Below, piece after piece: positions 12,408 to 25,121 of a stretch of DNA of 64,000 bases; positions within the stretch are counted from its first letter, which is position 1; the number at the start of each line of letters is the position of its first letter. Where the stretch lies: positions 6,024,142 to 6,088,141 of the forward strand of contig JAKOON010000026.1 in the NCBI GenBank assembly GCA_022577435.1, in the 5' to 3' direction. A model generated the notes under the pieces. The model did not search any database and had not been told where the DNA came from. It was given only the letters and a program-made list of their open reading frames with translations. Both the position numbers and the translations under genes were made by a program. This DNA is from Embiotoca jacksoni (Eukaryota > Chordata > Actinopteri > Embiotocidae).

Positions 12408-14094
12408 GGATCTGGACTGGATCTAACAAGCTGATGCAAAATGTATTGCGTATATTATCCTTTTCAGGCCGCGTGCAATTAGAAAAAAAAGAGAGGAAAA
12501 GTTAGAGACGTTAAGTGGATATCACAGAATTAACTGCTATATCTGCATCCAAACAAGCACCTTTCAATTCGCTCCCGATGATCAAACAACTAACAGTTTG
12601 TATGGTAACCATACAGATTCACTCAGATGACATCAGTCTGAGTGGGTAATGACAGAATTTCAATTTTAAGGTGAAAAGCGCCTTGAAACAACTCTACAAC
12701 GTCTGACAGCGTTGAACGTATAAGAACGCATCGATTTTGTCGGCGGAAAAATCAATCGGCCAGTCATTCTGGTTTAAGGTGACACAAGGTGATGCCTTTG
12801 GACAGCTGCGAAATAACGCTGCGGTCTCCTCTCAGGTAGTACAGACGCAAGGACAATGCACTGTCAGATATTAGTGTCCAACTGAACCAAAGTACAGACA
12901 GATAATAAGTTAAGCTGTTAGAATTACAGGAAAATCATTTTGCTGATCTTTGCTGCCATTCAGCCAAAACCACAAAGCCTGCTGGGATTGGACGATCAAA
13001 GTTATCTCTTATTTGTTCAGTCGATCGGTGACATAGGATAGATAATTAATCTCTTGAAGAAACAATGGAACGTCATGGATACCTGGGTGCCGTTTAATCT
13101 TCTGGAAAACATTCCGCTACGTGTTGTGTGGGAATGTTTCATGATACTTATAACGTGCACTTTTAAATTTCCCAGAACATATGGTTGTTTTTATATCAGG
13201 AAGTGGTTGTTGACTTCTATCCAGCTGTAGGAATATTTTCCATCCAGCAGTTGTGTATGAGCAGTTCAAGATTTCACATATGGTCACGCTGAAAACTGAA
13301 ATATTTTCATTATGAGAGCTTTTAATGTTACTGAGTACATGCTCCCGCATAAAGTTTGTCTTCGTGTCTTCTTTCTTTGCCCAGCCAAGGCAGGACTTAC
13401 CTTCACCCAGCCAGGGCCCTGCAGTTATGTGACTGTATATAAGAGCTGAGGATGGCATGCAAGCAAATGAGGCTTACTGACAGTTTTTTTAAATGCCAAA
13501 TATCTGCCTGGCAGCGAAGACAAGTTTCTATCCTAAGGGACATTTTGCATGGCAGGCTTTCAGCCATCTGTGAATAGGGGAATGTTCTCATTTATTTATT
13601 TATTTGTTAATTAGGACCTCTCTCTCTGTTCGCAGCCAGCACTTTTTCAACTGTCCACAAACTATGTAAACTGTTCCTGCCTTGTCTGACAGCTCATATG
13701 CAGTATGTGACATTATTTTAATTTGTTTTAAGGAAAGCTGAGCAGTTTTCTTTTATGTATACACTGATTAAAATACTCAGAGTTTTTAATTGTGTGAAGT
13801 GATAAATCTATAGGGGTCTAAATATGAAACAACCACTAGCATGTTTGCAGTGCTCCCAGACTCGTAAAACACGTATGCACTATGCAAATATAACCTGTCA
13901 ATTTGAGGGATACATTCAAGTGCAAAGCAAGAACATTAAGGTTCATGGTTGTACTGTAATCCCGAGACCTCCAAGGTTCCTATAGGGTAACTTTTCAAAT
14001 GTACTTCGAGATATATCTAAGAAATATCAGATTGAAAAATGAATTGGAATTGGTTAATTTCGATGTCTTCTCTCGTGTATATAGTTAATGTGAC
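12408..14094. other. Gene-free sequence
   Basis: A short match at 12671-12695 (AAGCGCCTTGAAACAACTCT) resembles the tail motif of common fish SINE/LINE repeats but is too short to annotate. The rest, including the 113-codon minus frame at 13117-13458, has no recognisable feature. Confidence 0.55.
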
Positions 14095-14400
14095 ATCCTG
14101 TTCAGTCTCTGGTTGAATTATTTCTTGTTTTACTTTGTCGTTAACACCTGATGTCATGAACACTTCCTGCCATTGTTCAGTTTCCCACCAGTTTCTGTCA
14201 CCACCTGTGGCTTGTTTACCAATCAGTCAGTCAGGTATATATATCGCTGCACCTGCCAACTCCCCAGTTGCCACATTGTCCCGGTGCTCTTTGAAGTTGA
14301 TTTATTTTCCCCAGCAGGTCCTCACGTGTAGTTTACCTTTCCTCATGCATGACCTGCCATTCCGTGTTATATTTGGACATCTTTTATTCAGGCTAAATGT
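14095..14400 (+). mobile_element. Possible LTR-type fragment with TATA-like box
   Basis: Pyrimidine-rich plus strand carrying CACTTCCTGCCATTGTTCAG, then CAATCAGTCAGTC, then a TATATATAT box (14237-14244), then GTTGCCACATTGTCCCGGTG. In my recollection this order matches the promoter half of LTR-like interspersed repeats in teleosts. No partner LTR, primer-binding site or coding region is visible, so it would be a solo or fragmentary copy. The identification rests on remembered pattern only. Confidence 0.4.
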
Positions 14401-15049
14401 GAACATAAACCAATATACTATGGTAAGCACAATTTTTTTTTTTTTTAAATGAAATCCTCGTGTTCTTGGAATATGTTTGTACATTTATACAGTACGCTGT
14501 TGATACTACACTACGTGGTATCCCAATGTGCGTTCAAGTTGTGTTTCTAGAGTGCTAATGAAAAAAACCATGTCCACTCAACAGAAGACATTTTCAGGCT
14601 GCCACGTTCACAGTTTATTATAAGCACTCAGCGGATGATCAGTTATGACGTATGTAAATGCGCGAAAGTCCTGTAGCGAATAATCCATTACACATCACCA
14701 ATGACTTTCAGGTACGCCATTTGTCTCTTCAACTGGGAATGTAGGTGCCCACTTTAAGAAGGAGGGTCAAAAAGTCATTACTATGGTAATGCAATGCAAA
14801 GGCCAGAGGCAAGGAGCCAACAATTGATCTTGAAATTGACATGCTGTCACCATGACTGGTCTCTACTCCATTGAGATAAACAAATGTGCTGCCTAAAAAA
14901 AGAGCAATCAATTCTGTATACTCAGGCTCCAAAGTTGGTCAAATTGCTCAAAACAAAAGTCATTCTGTTCATGTTTTCCCTTGTTTTTAAAATGAAACAC
15001 TTTTCAACCACACAAGAATCAAACTGGGTTTTTGTAGACATGTGAACAC
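14401..15049. other. Gene-free sequence
   Basis: Contains a T run (about 14430-14446) and AT-rich unique sequence. No feature recognised. Confidence 0.6.
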
Positions 15050-15105
15050 TTTATTGAATATATACATACATACATATGTATGTATGTATGTATATATTCA
15101 ATAAA
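15050..15105. repeat. Perfect 27-bp inverted repeat (cruciform/foldback)
   Basis: Arms 15050-15076 and 15079-15105 are exact reverse complements separated by 2 nt. The outer part (TTTATTGAATATATA / TATATATTCAATAAA) is not simple repeat, while the inner part is (ATAC)n/(GTAT)n. It would extrude as a cruciform or fold as a hairpin in single-stranded DNA. It may be a relic of a foldback event or template switch. Confidence 0.92.
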
Positions 15106-18100
15106 TATATTTATTTGGCTTTGACTGTTTAGATCCAGGAAAGCTTATTGGTTGTATGTGTGACAAAAGCTTACAAGATTGTCAAAAATGTTATATTAAA
15201 AAAAAAAAAGCGTAGCCATGTATGACATCAGCCATCCGACAGTAAGATATTTTAGGAGCCGTGAAATTTACCAATAGGATTTTATATTGCAATCCTTTGT
15301 GCAAAAATACACGGCGAGCATTCGTAACACTCAAAGCCTGATTCATATGTCAAAGGAATGATGTAGTAACCCACAAATGTTGACTATAGAGGACACCTAC
15401 CGTACTACGCCTACATAATTTGGAGATTTCATCAACATTAACATTAGTTGAAACTGATCCAATTAAGACATAACCTTAGTGCACAGTATGGAGGTCAGTA
15501 GAGAGCTGGCTACTGATGCCTCACGCAGTGCTGACTTAATCCCAGCGTCAGACGTGCTGAATTTTAACTTTCATTGCAACCAAGTTGCATCATGTTGAAG
15601 AATAATGTCAGGTCACTGCTGTCTATTTGATTAGATTTCGTTTCCGGATTTCTCCATTTGCATTTCACATTAAAAAAAAAGTCAAAGCTCTAAACCAGTT
15701 CAATTGAGTCTAATAAGCTTGAACTTCCTTGTCATCCACAAGCGACTGGTAGAAGTAGAGGAAAGGGCCGGGACTACTACTGTATGCCTTATGAGGATGA
15801 ATGATAGAAATGTGGTTCATAACGAATGATGGCTACTGGAAAGCTCGGGGATTTCATCCAGCAATCACTGGCTTCTTAAAAGACAAGATGATGCAAATAT
15901 GTGGCATAAAGCAAAAGCCCATTCGTTAGAGGACAGTCTGAAATGATACAGGTCTGGAAAAATAAGAGAGAGAAAAAGTACGTGTAAGAAGAGTGAATTT
16001 ACAGATACAGAAGTATCCAAGCGCAACGGAGAGTTGGTTGAAGTCTGACATGCGTACCTGTGTGCGTTGTAGCGCGACACCGCTGCCGACAACTCAAGTT
16101 AACGCAAAGAAGTTTTCTACTGTGAATGAGGACTTTATTTATAAGGAAAACGTCGCGGATCTCACCAAAACTTCAAAACAAAATGGGTTGCGCCATAATT
16201 TTAGAAACCTCAGATGAGACAAAATAAAAGTTTAAAGAAAAAAGACACCAAAGAACTGAAAATGCTGATTTCTGTATGTTTCTCCAAAAGCAAGCCCCGA
16301 ATGAAGAAAATCAACACAAAGCAAAAGGGAATCATGCAATTAATATAAAAAGACGAGGAACTTTTTATATATTATTTAATACAAATTGCCTAGTTCAACC
16401 TCTCATTTAAAATGTCCTTATTCTGCTAAATAAATTGAGTAATTCTACACTTGCCCATATTTGACTTTGTTCCTGTCAACGGAACAAACCGAGCAGAACT
16501 CACTGCAAAGAAAGAGTGCGGTTTTTTTGATTGAAGAGTTTGTCTTGATGGAACTTAATCAGAAAATACTGACTTGGATCAAAACCTGCTACCTTTAGTC
16601 ATTGGATATGTCTGGGCATTTGACTCATTCATCTCCCCTGGCATGTTAAATGAAGGCACCTCATGGCGAGGGTTTTGGTAAAAAAAATGGAGATTCATTA
16701 AAGTTCATTCATAATACCTCGGGGGAAATCAACAGTGATAGAGTCAAAGGGCTTTACCGTAATCCGGTCTGCCCAGATATGAGTAATACAATCAAGAAGT
16801 GCTTTATGAGTAATAAAGTGGGAAATATTTATGCTGCTCAAAGGCTTTAGGGGGCAATCATGGAACAGGGGAAGGATTCAAGTCGACAAAGACCCTCTGT
16901 CTTGGAGTTGGCACGCACGTCCTGAAGTCCCTGAAGTGCCGGGCCAGTGAGTCTCAGGGGACGGACTCAGATTTTGAAGGACTGACTGAAAGGGACAATG
17001 ACTTTATTACATATGTTTGTCAATAACTGCCCATCAACAGTGCAGTTATATGCATGAAACTGCTTTGATTATGTGCAACATTTACGTAACATCAGACGTT
17101 AACAGACACGTCTCCTCAAAGGCAACAGATCAGTGTGCCTGCGGCCGGCTGTTAATCATAGCTAATGTAACCTTGACTTTCACGTTCGTACAGTTGACAT
17201 TAGTCTGAGACACAGACGACTAAAAACGACTCCACTTTATGTCCAAATAATTAAAGTGCGAGTCGTCAGATTCATTTTCCACCTCGAGTCCTCAAACCTC
17301 CGAAGGATGGTTTCAGAGCAAGGAAACGCATTATCAGCACTTTAAGGGCAATACCCCTGATTTATAATGTTTTGCCAAGGTTTCAGTTGGAAAGAAGCCA
17401 TAAAGCTTCATTTGGCTTTCAGTCAGTCTGCACTGTGCTCAGAGCTAATTAAAATAGTTTTGCATGAGGGACTTATTTTGCATCTTGTTTTCTTTTACCA
17501 GCAGCAACGATATTTAGAATTTTATTGTATACATTTTATTATTGTAAGGCATTAAATGTGGGTTTCATAGATGATTATTAATTTAAGAGAATGTAATTCC
17601 CCATCCTGTGTACTATTGTGCCTGACAAGAGGTTTATTACTTCACCAAAGCAAAGCTACCAGTACCCTTTAAATGGTTTTCAAGTGGATGCTTTGGTCTT
17701 TTGGTTATTTCTTTGTTCAAGAGTTGTATTTAGTTTTAACCAAATGAGGCACTTTTGAAATTTGTGTCTCCACACCAAATTAAATTAGTGCACATGCTGT
17801 TTACAATGCTAAACTGTGAGCTACATACATGTATGTACAGTTTATAGCCCACAATATAATTCCCAGGTCAGACAAAGGAAAATGTTTAAATCCATTTGAT
17901 TTTCCTGTCATGAACGACAGACATTTCCCCCAATTTAAATCCATAATTGTTGAATTTTGACTAACACAGATTCCCCTCTATACCCTGACAAGGTTTTCTG
18001 TCATACATCAGTAGTTTCAGTGACTCTTTGAATAATAAAAAGCCAATGTTAGTCGGCTTTTTACACAAAGAAGTGCACAGGCTGCCAAACACATCAAGTG

Positions 18101-18929
18101 TTTTTTTGGGGGTTCTATGACTGATTTCCTGGAGGCATTTGGAACTTAAGCACTTTCTTTAAATCCCATAGGCTGCAGAGGCTGCCCTGTGCACTGCAGC
18201 AGTTTTCACACTGCAGGAAGAATTATGAGATTTGTATCAAGCTCTGATAAGCTACAAATCCGGTCTGTTTGCTTCATGTCCTAAATGGATGTCAGAAACT
18301 TAAATGCGTTGAAACCACTAAATCCATGCTATTTTGAATATAATTGGTTGCCATGATGTTTTATTAACGTGATGATGGTCTTTTTTTTTTTTTTAAAGTT
18401 TGAAATTAGATTCTTTCCAAAGGCAATGAAACATCTATATATTAGTTTAACAGAGAGACTGGGCGAGAGTGTTTCAGGACCACGGATAGAGACGCATGAA
18501 GAGACTGTGCTTGACTGTTTCAGCACCTTGGACAGAAATAGATCGAGTGTGTTCGGCTGTTTCAGCACAACGGAGAGAGACGCAGGAATAAATATGTAGC
18601 GTCCGTTCTCAGGACATAATAATTCCAGCTAGATTTTTGTGTTGTAGTGCTTTGAATTGGATACAAAAATAACAAAAAAAAAGTTGTAGCCTGGATGGAA
18701 AAGTTCATCGTTACTTTTGCATTTACTGCTTTTTTTTTTTTTTTTTTTTTTTTGTGGTTGCCTGTCTGTCCAGAGAGTACCTCACCTCTCAGCAAGCCTA
18801 GAAAGTACGCATACAAAACCTGGAGTGGACAGGTGATATAGAAAACGAATGAGTGAATGACAACTCAGTATGTTGAAGTTTCTGACATTCTTGATTTTGG
18901 AGACATGTGATCTCTTATTAAATGGCATC
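15106..18929. other. Gene-free sequence with small palindromes and poly-T
   Basis: No gene seen. It includes a 16-bp palindrome TACATACATGTATGTA (17822-17837), a 9-bp stem / 10-nt loop TAAAAAGCC..GGCTTTTTA (18036-18063) and poly(T) of about 24 nt ending at 18753. Open frames here are 60-84 codons with no domain. Confidence 0.6.
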
Positions 18930-19170
18930 ACTACGGCGATTGTGGCTCAGATGGGTGAGCTGGTTGCCCTCTAATGGAAAGGTTTGCCGGTTCGACCTCA
19001 AGGTACTGAACGCCCAAACTGCTCCGGATGGCAGCTTTGCACCATTTGTGTGTGAATGTATTCCTGATGGTGAGAACTTTTGTGTGGCACCTCCATTAGT
19101 GTGTGAATGGGAAACAGTGTAAATGACTTTGAGCCTGCTTAGGTGATAAAGAGCTATAGAAAGTGCAGAC
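18930..19170 (+). mobile_element. tRNA-derived SINE
   Basis: The head has tRNA-like RNA polymerase III promoter motifs: an A box TGGCTCAGATGGG at 18943-18955 and a B box GGTTCGACCTC at 18989-18999, 33 nt further on. The body continues with the typical fish-SINE order CTGAACGCCCAAACTGCTCC, then a GTGTGTGAATG segment repeated twice, then GACTTTGAGCCTG and a GAGCTATAGAAAGTGCAG tail. The tail resembles the 'GCGCTATATAAGTGCAGTCC' end common in teleost elements. The copy is diverged and no target-site duplication was confirmed. The 66-codon open frame across it is incidental. Confidence 0.85.
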
Positions 19171-20996
19171 GGTTGATCATAACATAAATGAATGGGGTGC
19201 CCTAAAAATGTCGTCATGGTGCAGTAAAATACTGTCATGTATCGATACGTTATCCAAATGGGGCCCCAAATGAACCTTTAAATGCGTCGGATGTGATCAC
19301 ACTATAATGGGCTTCGAAACATAACAGCGAGAGCATAAGAACAGACTCTAACTCCACGGTCCGTGTGATACGGTTGAACCAAACACACTGCGGGACAGAT
19401 GGACCTGGAGGTTTCTCGTACATTAAAGCAACATCGAAATCTTTTTTCCACATCAGCGTGCTCACCGTCACATATGCTCCCAACCTGTTCAGACGCACCT
19501 ACATACATATAGAAATCAATGATGTGTGGGCTCTGCTTTAACTAGAGGGTGAGAGAGTGGGTCGTAAATGAGATGATGATTGTGGTATAATTCCACGCAT
19601 GATTACACATTAACACTGAATGCAAAGGAGTGACAATTTATTCAGATGTGGCCTGCTAAATGGATGTTTTGCAGAATTAAGTTTTCAGCACTTATATCGA
19701 CTAGCTCATGTCTCGTGTGATGATTTCTATTTCTAGACCAGAGCTGGCTTTCTTTAGTAAATATATATTTAAATGCAAAAGTAGGTGTTGTGCAAAGAGA
19801 TACAATTGCCTTATTGACACAGCAATTTGTTGTTTAAGCATAATTTTTCAATGATTATAGTTCACTGAGCTGACATTACAGTATGCGTGTTTATTCGTAG
19901 AGTAAATAAAGCTCTGTACGAGTTCAAGCATACAGAATCACAAGAGCTAAATTAATTCTGATTGATAAAGATAGAAATCCTGTAGTTTTTGATTTTGCAG
20001 ACACTAGTTTTCTGCATGGTTTTAATCTCCTTCTTGGAGAAAAGAACATCAATTTAAACACCGGGATGACTCAGAGGACCGCCGACTGAATCAAGCATAA
20101 CACGGGCTCCAGAATTAAACACCTCGATACAATAATATTTATGAATCCGAGGAAGATTTGCTGACTGTGCACTCTTGTTTTTCCAGCATTGCCCCGCTTC
20201 ACAATCCCACGTACGCTCTACTTTTAAGCTCTTTAGTAAAACCACAGTCGTCGACAATGCTCGAGGGCACAAAGCAGTTCCGGCTGCAGCACCGGGGGAC
20301 ATGTGCCTTGCACAAAAGCATATGATTCACTTCTCCCAGTGCATAGATTTAAGCCAGGAACCCCTTGTCTCTTTAATCTTCAGTCCAAACACCCCGGTGT
20401 CTGAGCCATTCTGCTGAGGGCACTTCGAGAATATTTTCCGCTTTGCTCAAAGCCGTGACGGATAGAAATAAAGAAAGACAGCAGGCCGCAATGAATCTGT
20501 GGCACGGGAAAAGGGTGAGAGCCCAACAGGGCCACTGCAGCTGCACAACAGACGCACGGTGGCAACAAACTCCATTGCCCCCGTGGCTCTGCGGCACGTA
20601 GAGCCGGAGCTGAGCCGAGCCGAGCCGAGCCGAGCTGAGCTGCTCCGGTGGGGCCTCCTGGCAGCAACACAAGGAGCTGCCAGTCATTAAAGAAATGAGT
20701 GAATCTGCACAGAAATGACAGGTTCATTCATTTGAAAGTGAGGGGGCCTGGAGACGTGACACATTTCACTCCTCTGTGCACCGGCTGCAGCACCTTTTGT
20801 GCACTGTGTGGGTTTGTTATTCTGCTCATTCACATTTTAATGAAGAATCTGGTGTTAGAAAATGCTACTTTGCATGGTTCATAAAGTATTTATGATGCAT
20901 CATATACTACTATTATTCTTGTATACATCATCTACTCACTGGCACCTCAGGCAACAGGAACGTCTTACTTCTTTCATGTCATCCGATAAAACAGTA
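19171..20996. other. Gene-free sequence; local GC-rich patch near 20.5-20.7 kb
   Basis: Mostly unique AT-rich sequence. The patch at about 20500-20660 is richer in G and C and holds a GAGCC pentamer array. Frames there up to 115 codons (minus, 20380-20727) are low-complexity translations of the array and its flanks, with no recognised protein family. Confidence 0.55.
20612..20640 (+). repeat. (GAGCC)n pentanucleotide repeat
   Basis: About five and a half GAGCC-type units, the last ones drifting to GAGCT. It is bordered by CCGGAGC (20604) and GCTCCGG (about 20642), which can pair as a 7-bp stem around the array. Confidence 0.85.
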
Positions 20997-21051
20997 GGTT
21001 GCTTATTGGTTGCTTATTGGTTGCTTATTGGTTGCTTATTGGTTGCTTATT
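20997..21051 (+). repeat. 11-bp minisatellite, five perfect units
   Basis: Five identical tandem copies of GGTTGCTTATT (55 bp). No unit differs, which points to recent expansion. The unit contains ATTGG (a reverse CCAAT core) across each junction. Confidence 0.95.
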
Positions 21052-22170
21052 GCTCGTCCATTTTCTGCAGCTTTGACGCGTAGCATATGTTGACACTAGA
21101 TATCTCTAATGCACATGCGCGTGTTATTTTTCGATTAGCATTTCAATCAACTCCCAATCAGCTCATGCAGCCAGGTGCTTTACCTCCAGCAGCTTTTAGA
21201 GAAAGGATTGCTGTTTGTCCAGGTGAATTTGCAGCAACGTTTTTATGTGCAAAATCTCCAACTGACAGATGTAATAGAGGCCCACCGACATGTTTAAAGG
21301 CGTTAAAGGTGCAATAACTAAGATTTTAAGGTCCCACAGCACAAAAATGACGATGATATATCTGCAGGGTTTGATAGGGTTGTTGATCACGCCGGGCGAG
21401 TCTGCCACTACCGAGCCAGCAACGGAGCTTTGCTCACTTTCAAAAAAAAAATCCCTGCCTGTGCTGTTGGAACAACCTCAGCAGCTCTCATATTTCCAGC
21501 CGCTCGGTGATGGATGATGGTGCGAGTGCCACGAGAAATTCTGTTGGTGAGCCAAAAAAAGCAAATGGAAGATTATTAGAGTGCTTAGCATTTGATATAT
21601 TTCCTTTTCGCTTCATGTTTCTGTTATCCACTCTAATTAATTTGACTTTAACATTTATGTCAGTTGCAGTTCACCGTGAACTGTGCTGTAAGCTGTTGGT
21701 GAAATTCCCTCATTTTTGGCAGAGGGTTTGACCGAAGGCTTCGCGCCTGCGTCGAGGAGCCTGCTCGTTTACGTTGTTGATTAATCGCAGGTCTGTTCCT
21801 CGTTAACAGTTCATCTAAATCCAGGACAAAGTCTCTTATTACGGCTTAATAAGCACTTAATTCCAAGTAACAACAACAACCCAGTTGATATTTATTAAAA
21901 AAAAAACAGGAGTCATCAAGGGAAATGTCGCAGAGAGCTGTAACCTTTTACAAGGGCTAACCTTTGAGGCGTCGTGGCAAGATGGAGAGTCGCTCTGTTG
22001 AGGTGGAGTAGAGCTGCGTTGTAATGAGGGCCGCTGTGGTGTTTGTGACAGAAATGAACTTGAGGTTAATGATTGGAGATGGTCATCAGGGAGCTCCTCA
22101 GAGCACAAGTGCTGCAAAAGCAACCACAAGCAGATACAGAAGCTTCTGCATATGAACAGGATTTAATCAG
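21052..22170. other. Gene-free sequence with a possible dispersed repeat
   Basis: The part at about 21295-21500 (AAAGGTGCAATAACTAAGAT, then GGTTTGATAGGGTTGTTGAT, then GCTTTGCTCACTTTC) resembles a fish interspersed repeat I recall only loosely. No second copy is present in the window. The rest shows nothing recognisable. Confidence 0.35.
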
Positions 22171-22680
22171 AGACTGTTTGTAAAAGTGGACGTCGCTTCA
22201 GGATCTGAAAAATGAGGCCGATGCAGAAGTGCCTTTAACTGCTATACCAGCGAGGGCCACTAAAGGTCGGCTCCAAAAAAGCCTCTGGTTCCATAGACTC
22301 CCATTCAATAAGTCAATAACTTGTTTCTCTGTTACTACGCTTTTGTTAGCCAAAGTCGCTCCTCCTTATTCGTTTACTGCCGGTCCATCTAAAAAAATTC
22401 CCGTCATTAATTAGAAAACTTGCCTCAAAAAGCCGTGTTTTTAGGAGCGTGTCTGTTTGAGTGACAGGCCTGTGGCGGAGGCAGGTTTCAGCTATCGGTG
22501 GACGGGACATAGTATCATCAGGTTTCTAATCAGATCCCCCCTGTAGGCGCCCCCTCTCGCCCAAATATGGTCACTTCTGACTACGAACCAATCCAAACTA
22601 GCAAGATGGCGCCGGCCAAAATCCGAACTGGGGGCTTCATAACAAACCAATAGGTGACGTCACTGTTGGCTGCTGCATGG
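22171..22680 (-). mobile_element. Dispersed family 1, copy C (most complete)
   Basis: Reverse-strand copy running from the terminus AGACTGTTTGTAAAAGTGGACG (22171) to the GTGACGTCACTGTTGGCTGCTGCATGG end (about 22680). It keeps segments lost in copies A, B and E, including GGCGCCATCTTGCTAG and the block around GGGGGCGCCTACAGG (read on the minus strand). It is the best template for a family consensus. There is no open reading frame of note. Confidence 0.88.
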
Positions 22681-25058
22681 CTTTAATACTCACATGCACT
22701 CACTGAAGCAAACAGTGAGGCGTTTGGTAATCACAAGCTGTATAGTATCATGGCGTCTTGTGGTTTCATCAATTAACCCCTTCAGGCTCATTTGGCTTGT
22801 TTGATCAATAGCTTCTCTATGTCATGAAGACGGCTCTCAAGATTCACATCGGTGGATATTTTGAAAGCGTTTTAACCTCAGAGCACTTTTCTTGCTCAAT
22901 ACAATCTGTAATTGAATTAGTCTGTTTTATACACCCCACAAGCACACAGCAAGATGGAAATTTAGCAACGGTGGCTACAAACTCCTGAGGCCAATATTGA
23001 TGTTCAACTTCACCGTAAATGTCCACATAACAATCCACAGGAGGGCTTTACCTTTCTGTCCACACAGATGATAGTAAACACTTTATCAGGGATACGTTCG
23101 GCCGTCGCCGCACACACTGCCTGTGTGGTCTGTGTTCAGCCTTGCTTGCATGATGAAACATCTTGCCCCAGGTTTAAGTCATAAAAGTGAAGCTGCTGGG
23201 CTGGAAAACCACATTTTCTGAGTAGGTAATCATGACCATTAATCATTCTGGCACACTTCTCTTTCCCATTGGCCAAAAAGAATAGGTCATGGCTAAAGAC
23301 GGCATGCTGGTGGTGAATATGCATCGCCTTCCACCTACTCAAGGCCATTTGTGCTGATTTGTAGCAGCAGTCCGGCAAAATGACCTGACGTGTGCTTGTC
23401 GAAATTAAAAAATATATAATGATAAATTGGCCCCGTAAGAGTCCAGAACTTTCCGAGCTTTCTAATACTTGTATGACACAGACAGCATAGGCTAATTTAA
23501 TGTTTTAATTTGATAGATATCAGCTAATAGGGTTGCAATATTGATGTTATGTGCACCCATCTTTCAAATCCTTTCCAAATTTATTTCAATTTAAGAACAG
23601 GACTATTAATATTTACCATAAAGAAATACTATTTAGCTTGTTTGAAGAATTGTCTCAGTATTAAATGTACCTTTAACATCTTGAAACAAGGGAAAATTAA
23701 AGCAACTTCAGTAAAAAAAAAAAAAAGAAACATTTTCTTCTTAAATGGAAATTAGTCTTTCCACTTTCAAGCCACTCCACGAGTTTCAAGACTCCAATTG
23801 ATCCAAGACGACGTTTTACACAAGTCAAATTGCCTCTGAAATAAGTAACATTCAACACCTATGTTCAGGAGAGTAACGTTTTCATGACAAGAGAAGAGAG
23901 ACTTGTTAAGATGAGCAGTTTAATGTGGCACCTGCAAATTTGGCAGCCCTTTTCAATTTCCATGTTCACAAATGTAGTCATTCCACGGCGCCTTTTGGGG
24001 ATCTGGCGCAGTGCAGGGCAGATTATGATAAAATTAGGTCATGCACCAAATGTAACTGCTGCTGTTTGTGACTTGCTGCACGCTGCCACATTTTTGAGCC
24101 AGAACAAGGTCTAGAAATGCCCCTGTGGGTCCTTTTTAATCTTTAAAAGTGTAGACTGATAGCTGACAAGCTCAAATGCTGTCAAAAGTCCCCGACCTCA
24201 TACCAAACTGCTTCACTGCCACTGTTGGCGGCAGTATTGCTGACATACTGTGCTGATACTGGATAATGACTTTTCTCATGTGGAGAAAAGAAATCATGGA
24301 AGCGCTTATTAGATTCAGAGCTAATTTCAAATTGGAGGCAATTTAAACGGAGACTTTATCTCGCCAGTGCAGCGTTTGAGTTGTCAGTGTTGTACCTAAA
24401 ATCACCTTATGGTGTCAAGGCCTATCATGACAGCCTTTATGTCTCTGAGGCAGGGTTAAGTACCACATGCTCACCCTCTCCCTTCTTTTTTGGTGTCTTT
24501 AAAAATATATGCATGTGCATTTTCAGTGTCAGCTGTGCATGCATTGCTAATGTGGGCCCAGTTAGGCATTTTAAATCTGCATAAATACATTTATTAGTAG
24601 ATCCGATTTTTCAGATTTTCTATGTGATGTTAGATCGAAAATGAACTAATTATTCACCTCACGTCATCTTCCGATTTTACTTATTTTGTCGTGAATTTAA
24701 AGGGAAAACAACCTTTTTGCAATAACGCGTAACAAACCTTTTATTTTGTTACGGTTTGGTCTTTAATCGTATCCCTGATGAGCTGGACTATTTTAAAGCT
24801 GTGAAACCAGAGTTTATGTTAAAACTGTCAAGTGTGAGTGGAATCCCCATAGCGGACTGCAGCAACACTTTCATACTGTAAAAAAAAAAAAGACAACTTT
24901 GCTGCACGTGTGTTTATGGATGAGCCCAATCTGTCAGTGTTTGAATGGCTTTTGTAAAATGTTAATGAAATAAACGGGCTGAGATCAAAATGTTTGCATC
25001 CTATCATGCTGACACACTTGAGACAACAACACTTGTATTTCTCCCCATTTCTCTGTAC
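22681..25058. other. Gene-free sequence; candidate conserved non-coding block
   Basis: No gene. 23870-24480 is free of simple repeats, of balanced composition and dotted with homeodomain-like and CAATTTAAA-type words, so it is a candidate regulatory element. A 7-bp hairpin CTCACTG..CAGTGAG lies at 22698-22718. A runs occur near 23712 and 24880. Confidence 0.5.
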
Positions 25059-25121
25059 ATATATATATATGTATATATATATATATTTTTTTTTTTTAAT
25101 TTTTTAATTTTTTTTTATTTT
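25059..25121. repeat. (AT)n and T-rich low complexity
   Basis: Alternating AT with one G interruption (25059-25086) passes into T-rich runs broken by AA. Confidence 0.92.

Noticed and set aside
12671..12695. AAGCGCCTTGAAACAACTCT, like the tail of common fish SINE/LINE repeats
   Set aside because: Too short and isolated to annotate as an element.
12705..12716. 12-nt match to the core of miR-181 (reverse strand)
   Set aside because: The match breaks in the rest of the mature sequence and there is no matching hairpin arm nearby.
18036..18063. 9-bp stem-loop followed by T's, like a bacterial terminator
   Set aside because: The context is a eukaryotic non-coding region, and short AT-rich stems are expected by chance.
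20380..20727. 115-codon minus frame with GSARLGSA repeats
   Set aside because: It reads the GAGCC pentamer array and its flanks, and no protein family was recognised.
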